Positions 12,930-23,800 of a DNA stretch of 64,000 nucleotides are shown in pieces. How positions within the stretch are numbered: position 1 is the first letter of the stretch; each line of letters opens with the position of its first letter. The DNA is from Polytrichum commune. Lineage: Eukaryota > Streptophyta > Polytrichopsida > Polytrichales > Polytrichaceae. The notes beneath the pieces were generated by a model. It made no database searches. It was not told the origin of the DNA and was given only the letters and a program-made list of their open reading frames with translations. A program made the position numbers and the translations under genes. The stretch is taken from the NCBI GenBank assembly GCA_950295325.1, contig OX485807.1, forward strand, positions 5,952,501 through 6,016,500, read 5' to 3'.

Positions 12930-13165
12930 TGAAACCATATCATGTCCAAAACCATTTGCCTCATAATTTTTGGAGCTCGTGTAAATATCATATCCATTTT
13001 CAAAGTGAACATTCTCATGTAATAGTGGTCATATAGATCTCCCCAATTATGTTGATTGTTGAACCTAGAATTATTAGCATATTTTGAGCATGTAGTCCAA
13101 TCTCTTTTAAACACATATCTTTTTGGTGTTTGTTCCTAGATCCACACCTAACTACATAGGTGTCA
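12930..13165 (+). repeat. Dispersed family C, copy (about 220-290 bp)
   Basis: A recurrent non-coding unit. Its ordered landmarks are 'tttttggagctc', an AT-rich part, 'catgtaatagtggtcatata', 'gttgattgttgaacctagaa', 'attttgagcatgtagtccaa' and 'cacacctaactacatagg'. Other copies that I could follow are at about 10440-10620, 14002-14225, 39110-39350, 41120-41375 and 57790-58015 in this orientation, and at 19130-19320 and 59258-59545 inverted. No terminal inverted repeat or coding region was found, so the class is unknown. Confidence 0.65.
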
Positions 13166-13259
13166 CAATAGTTTGTTGTGTTGGAATTTGGAATTAGGCA
13201 TGTCTAACTTATTGACATGAATTTGGAGCACATCGACCCTATTCTATTTAATAATCAAT

Positions 13260-13378
13260 GGGTGGCCATTCTTGAAGCCTTGATTCGGATCCTATGGGAA
13301 CTACGAGGTTAAGCCCCCCTAAGGCTTGAATATTACTTGCGTGGGTGACCTTCCTAACACTTGATTTCCAATGCACCC
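13260..13378 (+). pseudogene. 5S rRNA pseudogene, full length (119 nt)
   Basis: The 119-nt length equals that of plant 5S rRNA, and the order of conserved blocks is kept: a GGGTG start, CGGATCCTATGGGAACT, the internal-promoter block GGTTAAGC, GGGTGACCTTCC and a CACCC end. The GGGTG and CACCC ends can still pair as helix I. Many substitutions lie between these blocks, including in the internal control region, so it is unlikely to be transcribed as functional 5S. No tandem copies are seen, which points to a dispersed or retroposed copy rather than a 5S array. It lies about 240 bp beyond the prohibitin stop codon. Confidence 0.75.
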
Positions 13379-13453
13379 TACCACCTACAGTCCACCCCAT
13401 CATAGTGGAAGTATCCATGTGAATAGGATATTTTCAACCAACCATGTGGGAAC

Positions 13454-13475
13454 GAGAGAGAGAGAGAGAGAGAGA
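13454..13475. repeat. (GA)n microsatellite
   Basis: About 11 GA repeats, 140 bp beyond the prohibitin stop codon. On the prohibitin strand it is a CT tract in the likely 3' untranslated or flanking region. Confidence 0.9.
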
Positions 13476-13618
13476 TCACCTTTGAAAGAGACAAAATTGG
13501 TATGGTGAAAACCTTCAAATTCTCATGATGCATGTTTTGAGATTATATATAGACATAGACCAACTGAAACATGAAGCAACACCACAATCCACACCGGTGG
13601 CAACATTGGAATTGACGT

Positions 13619-16600
13619 TCAAGGCGTGGCCGTGAAACTAGGGTTCACGCCCAAGAGCATGTTGTTCCCCGGTGGCAAGTACATCACGTTCCGGCTCTTG
13701 GAGAGAGTGGCCGAGATCTCCCGGGAAGCCTCGATCCGACGGAGCTCGATCAACCCGGTGCCGGCCAACAATGTCGCGTCGGAGATGAGCTTGGCGGCCT
13801 CACTCTCGCCCTCCGCCCGCACGATCGCCGCTCGCCGCTCCTGCTCCGTCTTCGCCACCACGAACCTCGAGCGCTCGGCCTCTTGTTGTGCCACCTGCAT
13901 GCTTAAGGCAGGTGGGTCTTAAACGGTTACTTTGTCCCGACACTTTTACTTTTACTCCTCGGATAATAAGTATGAAAGACATGATCATTTAGTACACAAT
14001 GGTTAGCAATCGAAATCGAAGCCGTAGCCTCTTTCCTCTTCATTTTTGGAGCTCATATGAATGGATATCGTATTCATATGTAAGTGAAGGTTTCCGTGCT
14101 CTTTAAATGGTCGTATAAGTCCCTTCTTGTTATGTTGACTATTGAGTTTAGAATGGTAAACGTACTCTGAGTGTGTAGTTCTTGGAGCCACACCTAACCA
14201 CGTACCACTCAAATATAGGGGTATGATAAAGAAAACTTATTGAATTAGGCATCTCTACCTGGGCCATCAACAAATTAAAGTTCCAAGAATTTTTAAGACG
14301 TCCACAATAAATGCATGAGGTGAGTTGTTGTAATAAGAGTATCCAAATGAACAAAGAATTTGGACATTACACACATGTGGTTCTATTGGTGGGTCCTATG
14401 AACAAATTAGACATGGACCATATCTCTTGTTGTGAGCACGTTTTTTTGTTGTTGCTTGTACACCGTGTTATTTGTGAAAAGCACAAAACCATAGGGGGTG
14501 TTTTGACCATATTTCTTCCCAAAGAATTCATAAATATCAGGGTTATCATCGTACGATTCTAGTTTATTTCCTTCGAAAGAGTTTCTCTTGCAACTTTGTG
14601 CATGCATGCATTGACGGCGCAAACAATACTTTCATTTGCACGATTGTTTATGGATGACAAGTATGTTGCCCAAAAGGTGCCCAAGTGAACACCTTAATTC
14701 CTGGTTTATTTATGAGTTCATATACTCTTATATGATCATGTTTATAAACACCTTTATTAACCATTCAACCATACTGAATATAGAGGTCGATCACGTCAAC
14801 TGGAAGACAATCACGTCAATGAACTTGTATTTAGGTAAACACAGATATATCCTCAAAACCTGGACTTTTTGGTTGCTTCAATGCTATGGAAAACAAAACC
14901 CATTGATACACTTTCAATACACCTAAATTCCATGGGAGATTTGTGAAATCTCAATAAATACTTGAATGTGATGCTATTGAAAATATGATGGGAAAACTAG
15001 ACATCTATTCTATTGATGTTAAATCTATATCAATTAATGTTGAGTAATGAAAACATCACCATCAATACAAATGCTATGATATTGTCATAATCAAAATTGC
15101 ACATTCTATGGAGAATCCTATGCTAGAATTCACGGTGTAATTTTGAACTTGCACTTAGTCCAGTTTTACTCAAGTGTGATGAGTTCATGGATTCATCTTC
15201 ACGATGAGCTATTTTCCACGAGTTCAAATTTATCGAGAGAATAAGATTTATGTAAGGATATAAAAATAAAACAATATCAACAACATACAACAACAACAAC
15301 AACCAACTTCAGACACTCCGACGTGAATTTGAGCATGTTGGCCCTACCGTGCTCAAGAATCCTCTTGATACAGGGTGGGGTTCACTACCTATCTTAACTT
15401 GACAATAAACAAACTACTGTCACACCTCCCTAAAATGGGACTGAACCTTTTAACTAATAGAGCCCACCTCCCAAAAGAGGCATAACTCCTCATGCTACAA
15501 CACGGTCCGCCGCATTAAGCATTTGGATACCGGGCTCACATTCATGCCGGTATAATGTACAGGCGTAATTTTTCTTTTCTTTCTTCTTCTTTACTACCTA
15601 TCTTGCGGTGGGTGGGCTCTTGGCTACTTACCTACCTTCTTGTTTCTTTTTCTTTCTTTCCCCGTCAAGTAGAGAGAAGATTTCACAGCTGGGAATCGAA
15701 TTGCCAACCACTCCATTTGAAATTAGATACCTCTCCACTATCATCTAGTAGTTTAGGGTCATCTCGAACCACATCATAAAACATACTATAGCTCATTGTA
15801 AAAACCGGATTCGTCGCCACCCCTCCCGTCACTAGTCGGGTGCCCCGATTTACCTGCTTTTGCTCGACGGCATGTGAGAACTCGGCCCCGTACGAGAGGT
15901 GTGTGATGACCACGTCTTCGAGGAGCAAGTTGAAGTCCCTCGCACGGGTGACGAGGGTGTCGCGCACCATGCCCGACACGAACGGCCGCTCCGTGAGCAG
16001 TTGGTCGGCGTCGAACTGCGCGACGACGGCCTTCAAGACCTTGGTGCCGATCGACGGCAACACGCACTCATCGTAGTCGGTCCCCAACGTCTTGAAGATC
16101 AACGGCAGGCGGTCGGGGTCGGGCTTCGACAACACGCGCAACGTCAAGTTCACCATTTGCAAGTCCTTCGTGCCTGTGACCGAGGTGATGGTGCGCGGCT
16201 TCGTCCGCACGTCGAAGATGAACGGCTTCCGCACCCATGGCACGAGGAAGTGGGTGCCCTAAAGGTGCGAGGCGTCAAGAGAGTTTAATAGGGCAACGTT
16301 GTAGCGAGGCACGTGTGAGGGCTCGTAGTATTGCGTAAAGTTGACCACTTGGTGAATTAAGTTTTTGCAATGTCTAAATTCACTCAAGTTGGTCGAGTTT
16401 TGCTTTAATATAAGATTTAGAACTAATTGGAAAACATGTTGGCAATTAGTGTATCCTAAGAATACACAGGCTCCAATAAGTCCATATGTTGAAGATGAAC
16501 GGCTTCCGCACCCATGGCACGAGGAAGTGGGTGTGCCCTAAAATTGTGAGGCGTCAAGAAAGTTTAATAGGGCAATGTTGTAGCTAGGCACCATGTAAGG

Positions 16601-17477
16601 GCTCGTAGTATTGTGTAAGTTGACCACCTGGTGAATTAAGTTTTTGCAATGTCGAAATTCACTCAAGTTAGTTGAGTTTTGCTTTAATCCATTGGTAGAA
16701 AACTATGCCCACAAAAATTGCAGCCGAAATTGATTTAAATTTTCTTGGGGGGGCGTATAATATACTATTGGAAAGGTGTTTTCAAAAGGTTTTCAATAGT
16801 ATACTACATGTCCCCAAATTCTTGAAAATTTAGTCGCTAAACTAGAAAACAAATATGTAGTCGTTTAACGACTGCAAATTAGGTTGGTCAAATGAATTGT
16901 AACCGATTTTGGTTGTGGTTCTTTTTGGCATAGTTTCTTTTACTATAGTTGTGATGTAGAAATCATTGGAAAACAATTTAATAATCAGTGTATCCTAAAC
17001 ATACATAGACTCCAATAAACCCGTACGTTGAAGATGAACGGCTTATGCACCCACAACACGAGGAAGTGGATGTCGTAAACTGTAAGTCTTGAAGGTTAGG
17101 GCAACATTTTAGACACGTGTAAGGGCTCATTTTGTGCCACACTTGGTAAATTGTCGAGATTGTCGAACTCGCTATTGGTCGAGTTACACTTGAACCTTTG
17201 ATATGAAACCAATTGGAACTTGCATTTTGGCAACATTCCTGTATCCTATACATAGATAGGCCTCCGATAAGTGCCGCTAGTGGGCCGGTAACACCAAAAA
17301 GCCACATACCTCGCCCGCTGTCTCGTCCAACACGCCTTGGAAGCGGTCGAAGAGGACCGCCTTGTGGCCACCGTCGACTGTGAACATGGCCGCGTCAAGA
17401 AGGCTCGCCCCAAACCCTAGAGCTAACGAGGCCCTCGCCAGCCTCGTGATCACCCTCGCACGCAACGGCTCCACCAT
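13619..17477 (-). CDS. Prohibitin, PHB1 type (three exons)
   Basis: Exons: 17477-17310 (56 codons from ATG), 16258-15854 (135 codons) and 13894-13619 (91 codons plus stop). All introns are phase 0 with GT-AG ends and give a 282-residue protein, the usual family length. Prohibitins form large ring assemblies in the inner mitochondrial membrane that chaperone respiratory proteins and support cristae. Residues about 14-30 are the hydrophobic anchor, followed by [20 protein letters not shown] (SPFH/band-7 start). [31 protein letters not shown] and [18 protein letters not shown] mark the core. The coiled coil starts [13 protein letters not shown] and continues through [15 protein letters not shown] and [13 protein letters not shown]. 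These match the PHB1 class rather than PHB2. Exons are very GC-rich against AT-rich introns of 1051 and 1959 nt. Intron 1 holds extra copies of the exon 2 start, and intron 2 holds a SINE and other repeats. Frames are intact, so the gene is probably functional. Confidence 0.93.
14002..14225 (+). repeat. Dispersed family C, copy inside prohibitin intron 2
   Basis: It carries the family landmarks tttttggagctcatatga, gttgactattgagtttagaa and cacctaaccacgtaccactc. It is antisense to the gene and lies only about 110 bp downstream (gene-wise upstream) of the exon 3 acceptor at 13895. Confidence 0.65.
15560..15762 (-). mobile_element. tRNA-derived SINE, copy 1, in prohibitin intron 2
   Basis: Read on the minus strand, an A-box-like TAGATGATAGTGG (about 15746) is followed some 35 nt later by a B-box-like GGCAATTCGATTCC (about 15705-15692). 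Then come CAGCTGTGAAATCTTC and CTCTACTTGACGG, and an A-rich GAAAGAAAAAGAAA tail. About 80 nt match a second copy at 63745-63915 in order and spacing. It lies in the same orientation as prohibitin, roughly 90 nt past the exon 2 donor. Confidence 0.65.
16211..17275 (-). repeat. Tandem triplication of prohibitin exon 2 start plus intron 1 end
   Basis: Three head-to-tail units of about 275 bp: A 16211-16487, B 16488-17026 (with a 264-bp insertion) and C 17027-17275. Each begins GT(C/T)GAAGATGAACGGCTT and ends CTCC(A/G)ATAAG plus a few bases. Unit A includes the first 48 nt of the real exon 2 and its acceptor. Unit B still has a 'tttag' acceptor before a GGCACACCCACTTCC exon-like start, but 2 extra bases shift its frame. 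In unit C the acceptor AG is destroyed. B and C are thus decayed partial exon copies upstream of the functional exon. Confidence 0.85.
16690..16953. mobile_element. Decayed CACTA-type MITE inserted in triplication unit B
   Basis: The ends CATTGGTAGAAAACTATGCC and GGCATAGTTTC...ACTATAGTTGTG are degenerate forms of the element at 8885-9198. Internal 'cagtcgtttaacgactgcaa'-like words recur as well. The sequence of unit A continues uninterrupted where this element splits unit B, which defines it as a later insertion. Confidence 0.75.
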
Positions 17478-18420
17478 CTCTCCACCGACTCAATCCTCTA
17501 TCACTCTACAATCATTGGCCTGCCTATTCAACCCAGCGATTATGAAAATCGATCAAATTGCCGACGTTCTTCCCTCCCTCCATGGCCTTCTTCTCTCACA
17601 TTCCTAATCGGTTCGTGTGCGAGCACGAACCTACAAAAATATTCAGCAACCGCCTCGAGAGCCGGGATGGATTTGAGGATTTCGTCATGTGGCCGAAATT
17701 CGCAGCCTTATCACTCATCGTATCATATCATCCACACACTCTGTGGTTTTGTTGAAACGTGATCGGCAACATGCCACTTATCTCCACGACTATTTCTGCC
17801 AATTCCCGCCTGGAAGCAGTCTATGACGAGGCAACTGAATGCATGCTCAACTTGGCAATCATACGGACATCGATTTAATAGAAAAAAAACGTGATTTCTT
17901 CCACAGCTTCTTCGTCTCGCATAACCCTACAGATTCGATATTCATCTCGAGAACCGATGTGATTCGAGGGGTTCATGTACGTACATGGCAGAAACTCCAG
18001 CCCACATATCCACGCATCGTTTTATATGATTGTCGATGCCTGCATGTATTCGTTGTTCGACCTTTGGCAACCAGCCCTCCCACAGATCTCTCAATCAATC
18101 AAGACTCATTCCCGCAACTTCCACCTTCGTGTCGTCCAATTTGTTCTGTCAATCACTATGTGTCTGCTCGATTGAGCGATTTACTCGACACCAATCAAAC
18201 AGTAAATGTTCTTTACTTTGAATCCGGCTTCCGATCTCATATATACGTAATTGCGAACCTACAGATTCGACGTTCACCCCGAGAACAGATACAATTCAAG
18301 GATTCTTCGTGGCAAGAACTGCTTCCCAGCAGCTGTTTCCACACCAGTTTTTTGCACGATTCATCCTATTGTTGAACTTTGATCAGTCACCATGGTCTCA
18401 CAGATCTTCACGACCTCTAA
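17478..18420. promoter_or_regulatory. Upstream region of prohibitin, with an unassigned plus-strand ORF
   Basis: This GC-richer stretch precedes the prohibitin ATG on the minus strand and probably holds its leader and promoter, though no TATA box can be placed with confidence. On the plus strand a 178-codon frame runs 17839-18375. I do not recognise its product. Two stretches inside it (about 17920-17967 and 18255-18301), both containing 'cctacagattcga', are imperfect direct copies of each other. Whether the frame is a divergent gene or chance within a leader cannot be told from sequence alone. Confidence 0.4.
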
Positions 18421-18825
18421 CTCCTCACCTTCACCTTGAATTATTAACCCAATATTAAACAGATCCACTTTATCTTCCACCATGCAAAGTTACGATGCGA
18501 GTATAAACTTGGACAGCATTTAGAGTGAAAAAGTGATTATTTGTGCTACTACACTAATAATATCCTGCTCAATAACTGCTTCGGATTAAAAGCTGGATCA
18601 AGTGCTCGATGTTTCGGAGCCAGCTGAGGTAGACTATAAGCTAGGCTGCCCTAAAGCTTGAGGTTTGTGGTCTAAGAGGAAGGTGGGTGGCAAGGGGGAG
18701 GGGCTCCAACTAACTTAACCGCCTTCATTTCCGGCTCTGCGGACACCCTACTTTTGTGATTGCCTTATAAGCCCCCGGACACTGTCGATTATGGGTAACC
18801 AATGTTAAGGAGTGCTAGGGCGATG

Positions 18826-19120
18826 TGTTAGTTTTGGTAATATTGAATGTTATTTGTGCGCTCACATTGTTAGTTAACTTAATTACTCTGTTTATGGCAT
18901 TTAGTGCCGTGCACACTATTTGCGAAGGGCCTAGACTAGATGCCTACATGTCTCAATGTGCCACGTTTTGGTAATTGTCAATATGATACTATTTGTCAAC
19001 ATAAGCAATTCGAGAAATTATTTGTATTATGACATTTAGCGTAGTACATTGGGATACTTGAGATGAAACTTTTTTGTTTAAGTGTGCAACGGGAAGATAT
19101 TATTGAGCATACTAATGGAT
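18826..19120 (+). repeat. Partial copy of the 42166-42714 CACTA-like family
   Basis: The stretch with 'tttatggcatttagtg', 'aagggcctagactagatgcc' and 'tacattgggatacttgagat' matches the left two-thirds of the 42166-42714 element. The right end is lost. An inverted fragment of dispersed family C follows at 19130-19320. Confidence 0.6.
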
Positions 19121-20507
19121 ATCAAAAGACATGTGTTAAACAAGGAATGTGTGACATGCTCAAAATATGATAACCGTTCTAGGTTTAATAGTCAACATGT
19201 TTGAGGGGGCTCACAAGACCATTTAATGAGCATGAGAATCGTCACTTTAATCATAAGCAAGACATTTTATGTATGAAGTCCAAATGTTTGAGAAAAGTGG
19301 CTACGCCCTAACCATCATGAAAAAAGAAAAATAAAATAAAATAAAAGAACGTTAGGGTGTCGTTACATTGACATGCGATCTATGCTCACTACCCCCAATC
19401 CTTGCACATGCGGACCTAGGATAGGGGGTGGCTTAGTGCCTATTTTTCAAGAGGTGGACCATATATAGTTTCATATTATATTATAATTATTGTTATAATA
19501 TATTTATATGCTATTTTCAAAATTGGTAATTAGTCGATTGGTATCTGTGTGTGTGTGTGTGTGTGTGTGTTTTATTTTTATTTTTATTTGTTAATAATTA
19601 TTTTATTTTATTTTTAATTTAAGTTTTCTTTTGTTGAGGATAGTGTGTGTCAAGTAGCGGATTGAGATTTGTGAGAAGGATTTTCTTAGTTTGGGGATTT
19701 TAAGGTCTACAAGGCGATAGGTATTGATGGTGTGTGAAGAGCCTCTGATGCCTACCGTGATTATTTGTGGGGGAAGAACCGACCAACCTTGTTGGGTTAG
19801 TATGACTTTGTCGTATTATTCTAACTTTCTTGTGGTGGTCGCTTGAGGGAATCTATCGTTGCAGTATGTGAACTCAAAAATCTGGATTTCTAGACTAGAG
19901 TTGGGTGCGAATGGGGGTTGTGTTGTTGGTGTTGTGCCTAATATGCATAATGTATCCAATCATATGCGTGCAGGGTTCTTGCATCTAGGGAGGTAACTTG
20001 TATACGGGAGGAGCCATGATGGCAAGGTGTAGTCCGGTGATTTGTCCCTAAATTTTTTGGCATTTATAAGCATGTGGCATCTCGTTGTGGGGTGGGCAAG
20101 TAAGGTGTTGGATAGTGCATGTACTGCCTTGTTGTGTCGGTTAGTGTGCATGTTGTTTTTTTATGTGTTTATTTGTGCCACATGGTAGTAAGTGAAGGTA
20201 GCTGTCATTCTCTTCTAATGGACATAGGTTACCATGTCCATTAGTGGGAAGATATTTTGTTTGAGGATGTGATCTTACAATCGCTTCCTAGGTATTGGCT
20301 ATAACAAATTTTAGGATTTGTGTTATGTGGGCGTCAAAAATCCATGACGCATCCCCTTAGAACCATCTTGTACTAATCGCATGTTTCATATCAAATAGGA
20401 GAAAGGGACTAGTCAAAAAAACATAACAACCATTTAAAAGCCATCTTTGTTAAACGTGGGCAAGCTTGGGCCGAGTACCAAACTACACTAAAGATGATAA
20501 CTATTGC
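19121..20507. other. Repeat-rich stretch without a supportable gene
   Basis: It holds an inverted dispersed family C copy (19130-19320) with 'tgctcaaaatatgataac', and a (TG)n microsatellite at 19546-19570. No recognisable coding region was seen. Confidence 0.5.
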
Positions 20508-20718
20508 CGCTTGCTATTTTTAGTTACACAACGCTATAACTCTTTATTGTACATCTCAAATTCTTACCAACAAAAGTCGAACCGGTTGTTTGGACATTAT
20601 TGAACAATAACATCTTTACTTGGTAAAAAAATGCATCCACAACAAAAAGATATAGGAATGTGTAACTCCGAATAGTGAGTGACACTTAATATCACGTGTA
20701 GTGTAGTTACGATGCTAA
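20508..20718. mobile_element. CACTA-like MITE with 'agttacacaacgctataact' end
   Basis: The left end AGTTACACAACGCTATAACT and the right end, which contains gtgtaactccgaatagtga and then gtagtgtagttac, are partly inverted relative to each other. Related sequences lie at about 35160-35330 and 60820-61015, each with a 'ttttaccaag' core and 'tagtgtcac'-type words. Boundaries are approximate. Confidence 0.45.
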
Positions 20719-21276
20719 ACATAGAAACCGATACCAATAGAATAAGCAAGTGTGACGTTGGTTTTGGATGAACACATTCTCATCCTTCTTCAAAACCGCC
20801 CATATAAAGTCGGTTGCGATGACGCAGCATATATAGGCCCGTGTAGAATATTACAAACTTGTGGTACGAAAAACTTTGAACCTGCCCGCCCACCCGCCCG
20901 CCCGCCCGCCCACTTAGTTAAACTTGGCTCTTGTTCCCAAAAGGACCCACGTTGCACCCGGAGCTCCCGCAACACTACAAATTTGAACTCCCCCGAATTT
21001 ATACTAAACATAGCTTGGGTGGGGGGGGCTCCATTTCCCGTCAACTTAAGAAGCGCCATGGGGAGGAAAACTATGCCCAAAATCCCCTATATTTGGAGCA
21101 TGGGTTTCCGTGCTTTGAGGACTATGTACGTTATTGCAGTGTTCAAGAGACGGAATCGAGGACCCACTGCAGTAAGTTTGAAGGTTGGTTGGATGGAATT
21201 ACGCCCCTCTTCCTCACCCTGGCTGCCAACGGACTCCTTTTAGCCCTTTGAATTCAAGTGTCCGACCGATATACAA
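20719..21276. other. Unassigned GC-richer segment with C-rich repeat
   Basis: Overlapping plus-strand frames occur (20752-21243, 163 aa; 20931-21251, 106 aa), but neither has a motif I recognise, and they share the same bases in different frames. A CCCGC-type simple repeat lies at 20881-20913 and a G-run near 21021. The segment may be a captured gene fragment or an organelle-derived insertion. Nothing in it decides this. Confidence 0.3.
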
Positions 21277-21782
21277 GGGCCGCTTCCCAACACACGAGAC
21301 TGAGAGCCCGTGACCATTGCACTTCACGCACTCTCATTGGTGGAAAAGGCGGAGCCGGTCCAAGTTCGCTACTTCACACTACGCTCGAGGGGCGAACGGA
21401 GTATGTGAATGCAAGATGGATGTAAAGTCTACGTGGATTCCTACATGGCATCGAATGGATCATGTTTCATGGTCACTGGGACTATTTTCAAAAACCACCT
21501 CTTGGAGGTAGGTCTAACACAAAACCGGGAGACCATGGTACTTTGAATGTTCATAATCGTTGATTTATTCTACTTTATCATGCGTGAGGACCCGCATGAA
21601 TAGAGATTTGTTGAAATGGCATTTGGTTGAGGGCATGGTCACATATGACTTCACACTACACTTGAGAGTCTATGACCACACTACATGATTTTGGAGGTGT
21701 GGTGGGATAGCCTTTGGACACTTTCTTTTGGGCTCCTCACAATTTCATGGTCATGGCTCTTGGCTCGTGTGTGAAGTGGCCC
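21277..21782. mobile_element. MITE family A, copy 1 (506 bp)
   Basis: The ends GGGCCGCTTCCCAACACACG and CGTGTGTGAAGTGGCCC are inverted repeats. The body shares 'gagagcccgtgaccattgca', 'ctctcattggtggaaaaggc' and 'catggatt...catcgaatgg' with copies at 26655-27148, 48129-48584 and 56660-57102. The GGGCC termini and about 3-bp flanks suggest the PIF/Harbinger group. The flanks CAA and TGA are not an exact duplication. Confidence 0.7.
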
Positions 21783-23800
21783 TGAGATTGTGTGGCCGAG
21801 CAATTGGTGAATGTATGTGAACCTTCTTGTGAGGACTTAGTTTCCTTCAATAAGAGGTGGGTCTAACACAAGACTAGGGGCTATGGCGAGCAACTATATT
21901 GTTATTGGCTTCCAAAAAAGTTTTATTGTCATGATGGGGTCCCCTACTACCCACTATTTTGGATTGTCCTTAAAATATGTTGTGGTCCTTTAACATGACC
22001 CATAGAACGCCATGCCCAAGCTGAGTAATGTTATGTATCACCTTTCATCACATTCAAAAATTGTTGCCCTTGCACTCCAACACATGGTCCAAATGTGTCC
22101 TCTAGTTGCTTTATTATAAATTTAGTGTTGTATATTATTACTCAAAAGTAGGTCATGGTTAGTTGCTCAATATAACAATGAGTTGTTGTGGCCCTTAGGT
22201 TGAATAGTGGGTGTAGGTATCGAGTTGCGAACATTTCAACTCCTAACATGTCATGTACGGGTTTTGTCTAAATGAATAATGTGGATTCAAGCTAGATGAG
22301 GATGCACATGGGATCAATCTTTCTCGATTCCGTTTCTGGCAATAGATGGCATGTATACAACTTCTTATGCAAAATGAATCAAGCAAATTTATAAGGAGCT
22401 ATCTTTTTTCTTTTATATCACATGTATGTTGAATTGGTGCGCAATCACTGAACGTTTTTCTCGTTGGATGTAACATAATCACAAAAACCTTAAAAACATT
22501 AGTTTCTCTATCCAAATTTCACTTCCTAAAAAAAGAGTTGTATATATGCTTTTTTTAGAAGACATTTGTGTATTTATACGTAACATGGTTTGAAAAAAAA
22601 TTCAAACGTAATTCATAAGATAACACATCAAACCATAATTGAATAAACTATGACACGTAGACATTCATCATCAATATGTATACCTCGAGTAAATTCCAAT
22701 CATAAACATTTGATCTTAGTGTCATTTTCAATTTCAACTATTTTTATTTCCATATCTTCCATAAATAGCCATTATAAAATCTCATGTTTTAATATATCAT
22801 AAACGTACATGTGCCTCATAACAAGTAAAGAGTTTAAACCCAAAGCTATGTAATCTTGAGTTTCACCTCAAATTTGCTTACATGGAGTTCACCAAATTAT
22901 GTCAAGATATCATCCATATGGGTTTAGGTCCAACCTCACACAATTGTTTAGATGTTGCATGCTATGGCACGCTGGTAGCAATGGGCAACACATATGTAAA
23001 ATGGCAACAAGTTGGCAAACAACTACTACCTCTCAAAGATGGTACCCACTGAGAGCATGATGTTAGTAAATACCATTATGAGGATTTGGGTAGCCAATCA
23101 AAATGGCAAGTACTATTACACCTTGGTAAAACAATTTAAAAATAAAATCTCTAAGTGCCTTGCTTTGATTTTTTCTTTTTCTTTTATAACTTGGAGTATT
23201 GAACTTGTGACTGAATATTGCAACTTGTAACTGTGGCCACTCATATCCGGAACGCAAGGCCTACCACCATGCCCAAAATGATGGCCCAACCGCATGAGAC
23301 AACCTCATATGACCTTGAAATCGATATCATCAACCTTTCTTCACAAAGTTTGTACTTTCTAACCTCGCAACCTTCATTTCACCAATGTGTGTTAGTATGC
23401 ACCAAAAAGCTTGGACCTTTAGGGGGTTAAAAGCCCACACACTTTACATACACACATACACACATACATATATATTCAAACGTCACTTTGACTCCGGCTT
23501 CGATGTCAACAAAGAATGAAACACGGGTCGTCGATAAGTTAAAGCTTGAGTTACATTACATCATAGACCACCGCGTGCCGTCATCACCAAAGGAGGTGGG
23601 TGGGGCACATGGTATATTGTGGGCTGGCAGGCCCCAAAACATGGTTCATTCTTCAGTATTTAGGCATAAAAGCTTCAAGGGAGGATTCATGTGGTCCGGA
23701 CTCTCACTCTCTCGCTCATCCAGGTGCCTGTGCAGATTCTCAAGCATAATCGGTCGACATCCTCACACGTTTGTTTTCCGATCTCAACTGGTTACATGTT
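21783..23800. other. AT-rich stretch without a supportable gene
   Basis: There are no recognisable coding frames. The stretch contains 'cacatacacacata' simple sequence near 23450. The 23488-23844 open frame (118 aa) is featureless and runs into a repeat copy. Confidence 0.4.

Noticed and set aside
13260-13378. Functional 5S rRNA gene
   Set aside because: There are many substitutions, including in the internal control region, and no tandem copies.
15683-15853. Extension of prohibitin exon 2 by read-through
   Set aside because: A GT donor follows the CAG at 15854, and the next family residues continue exactly at exon 3. The extension runs into a SINE.
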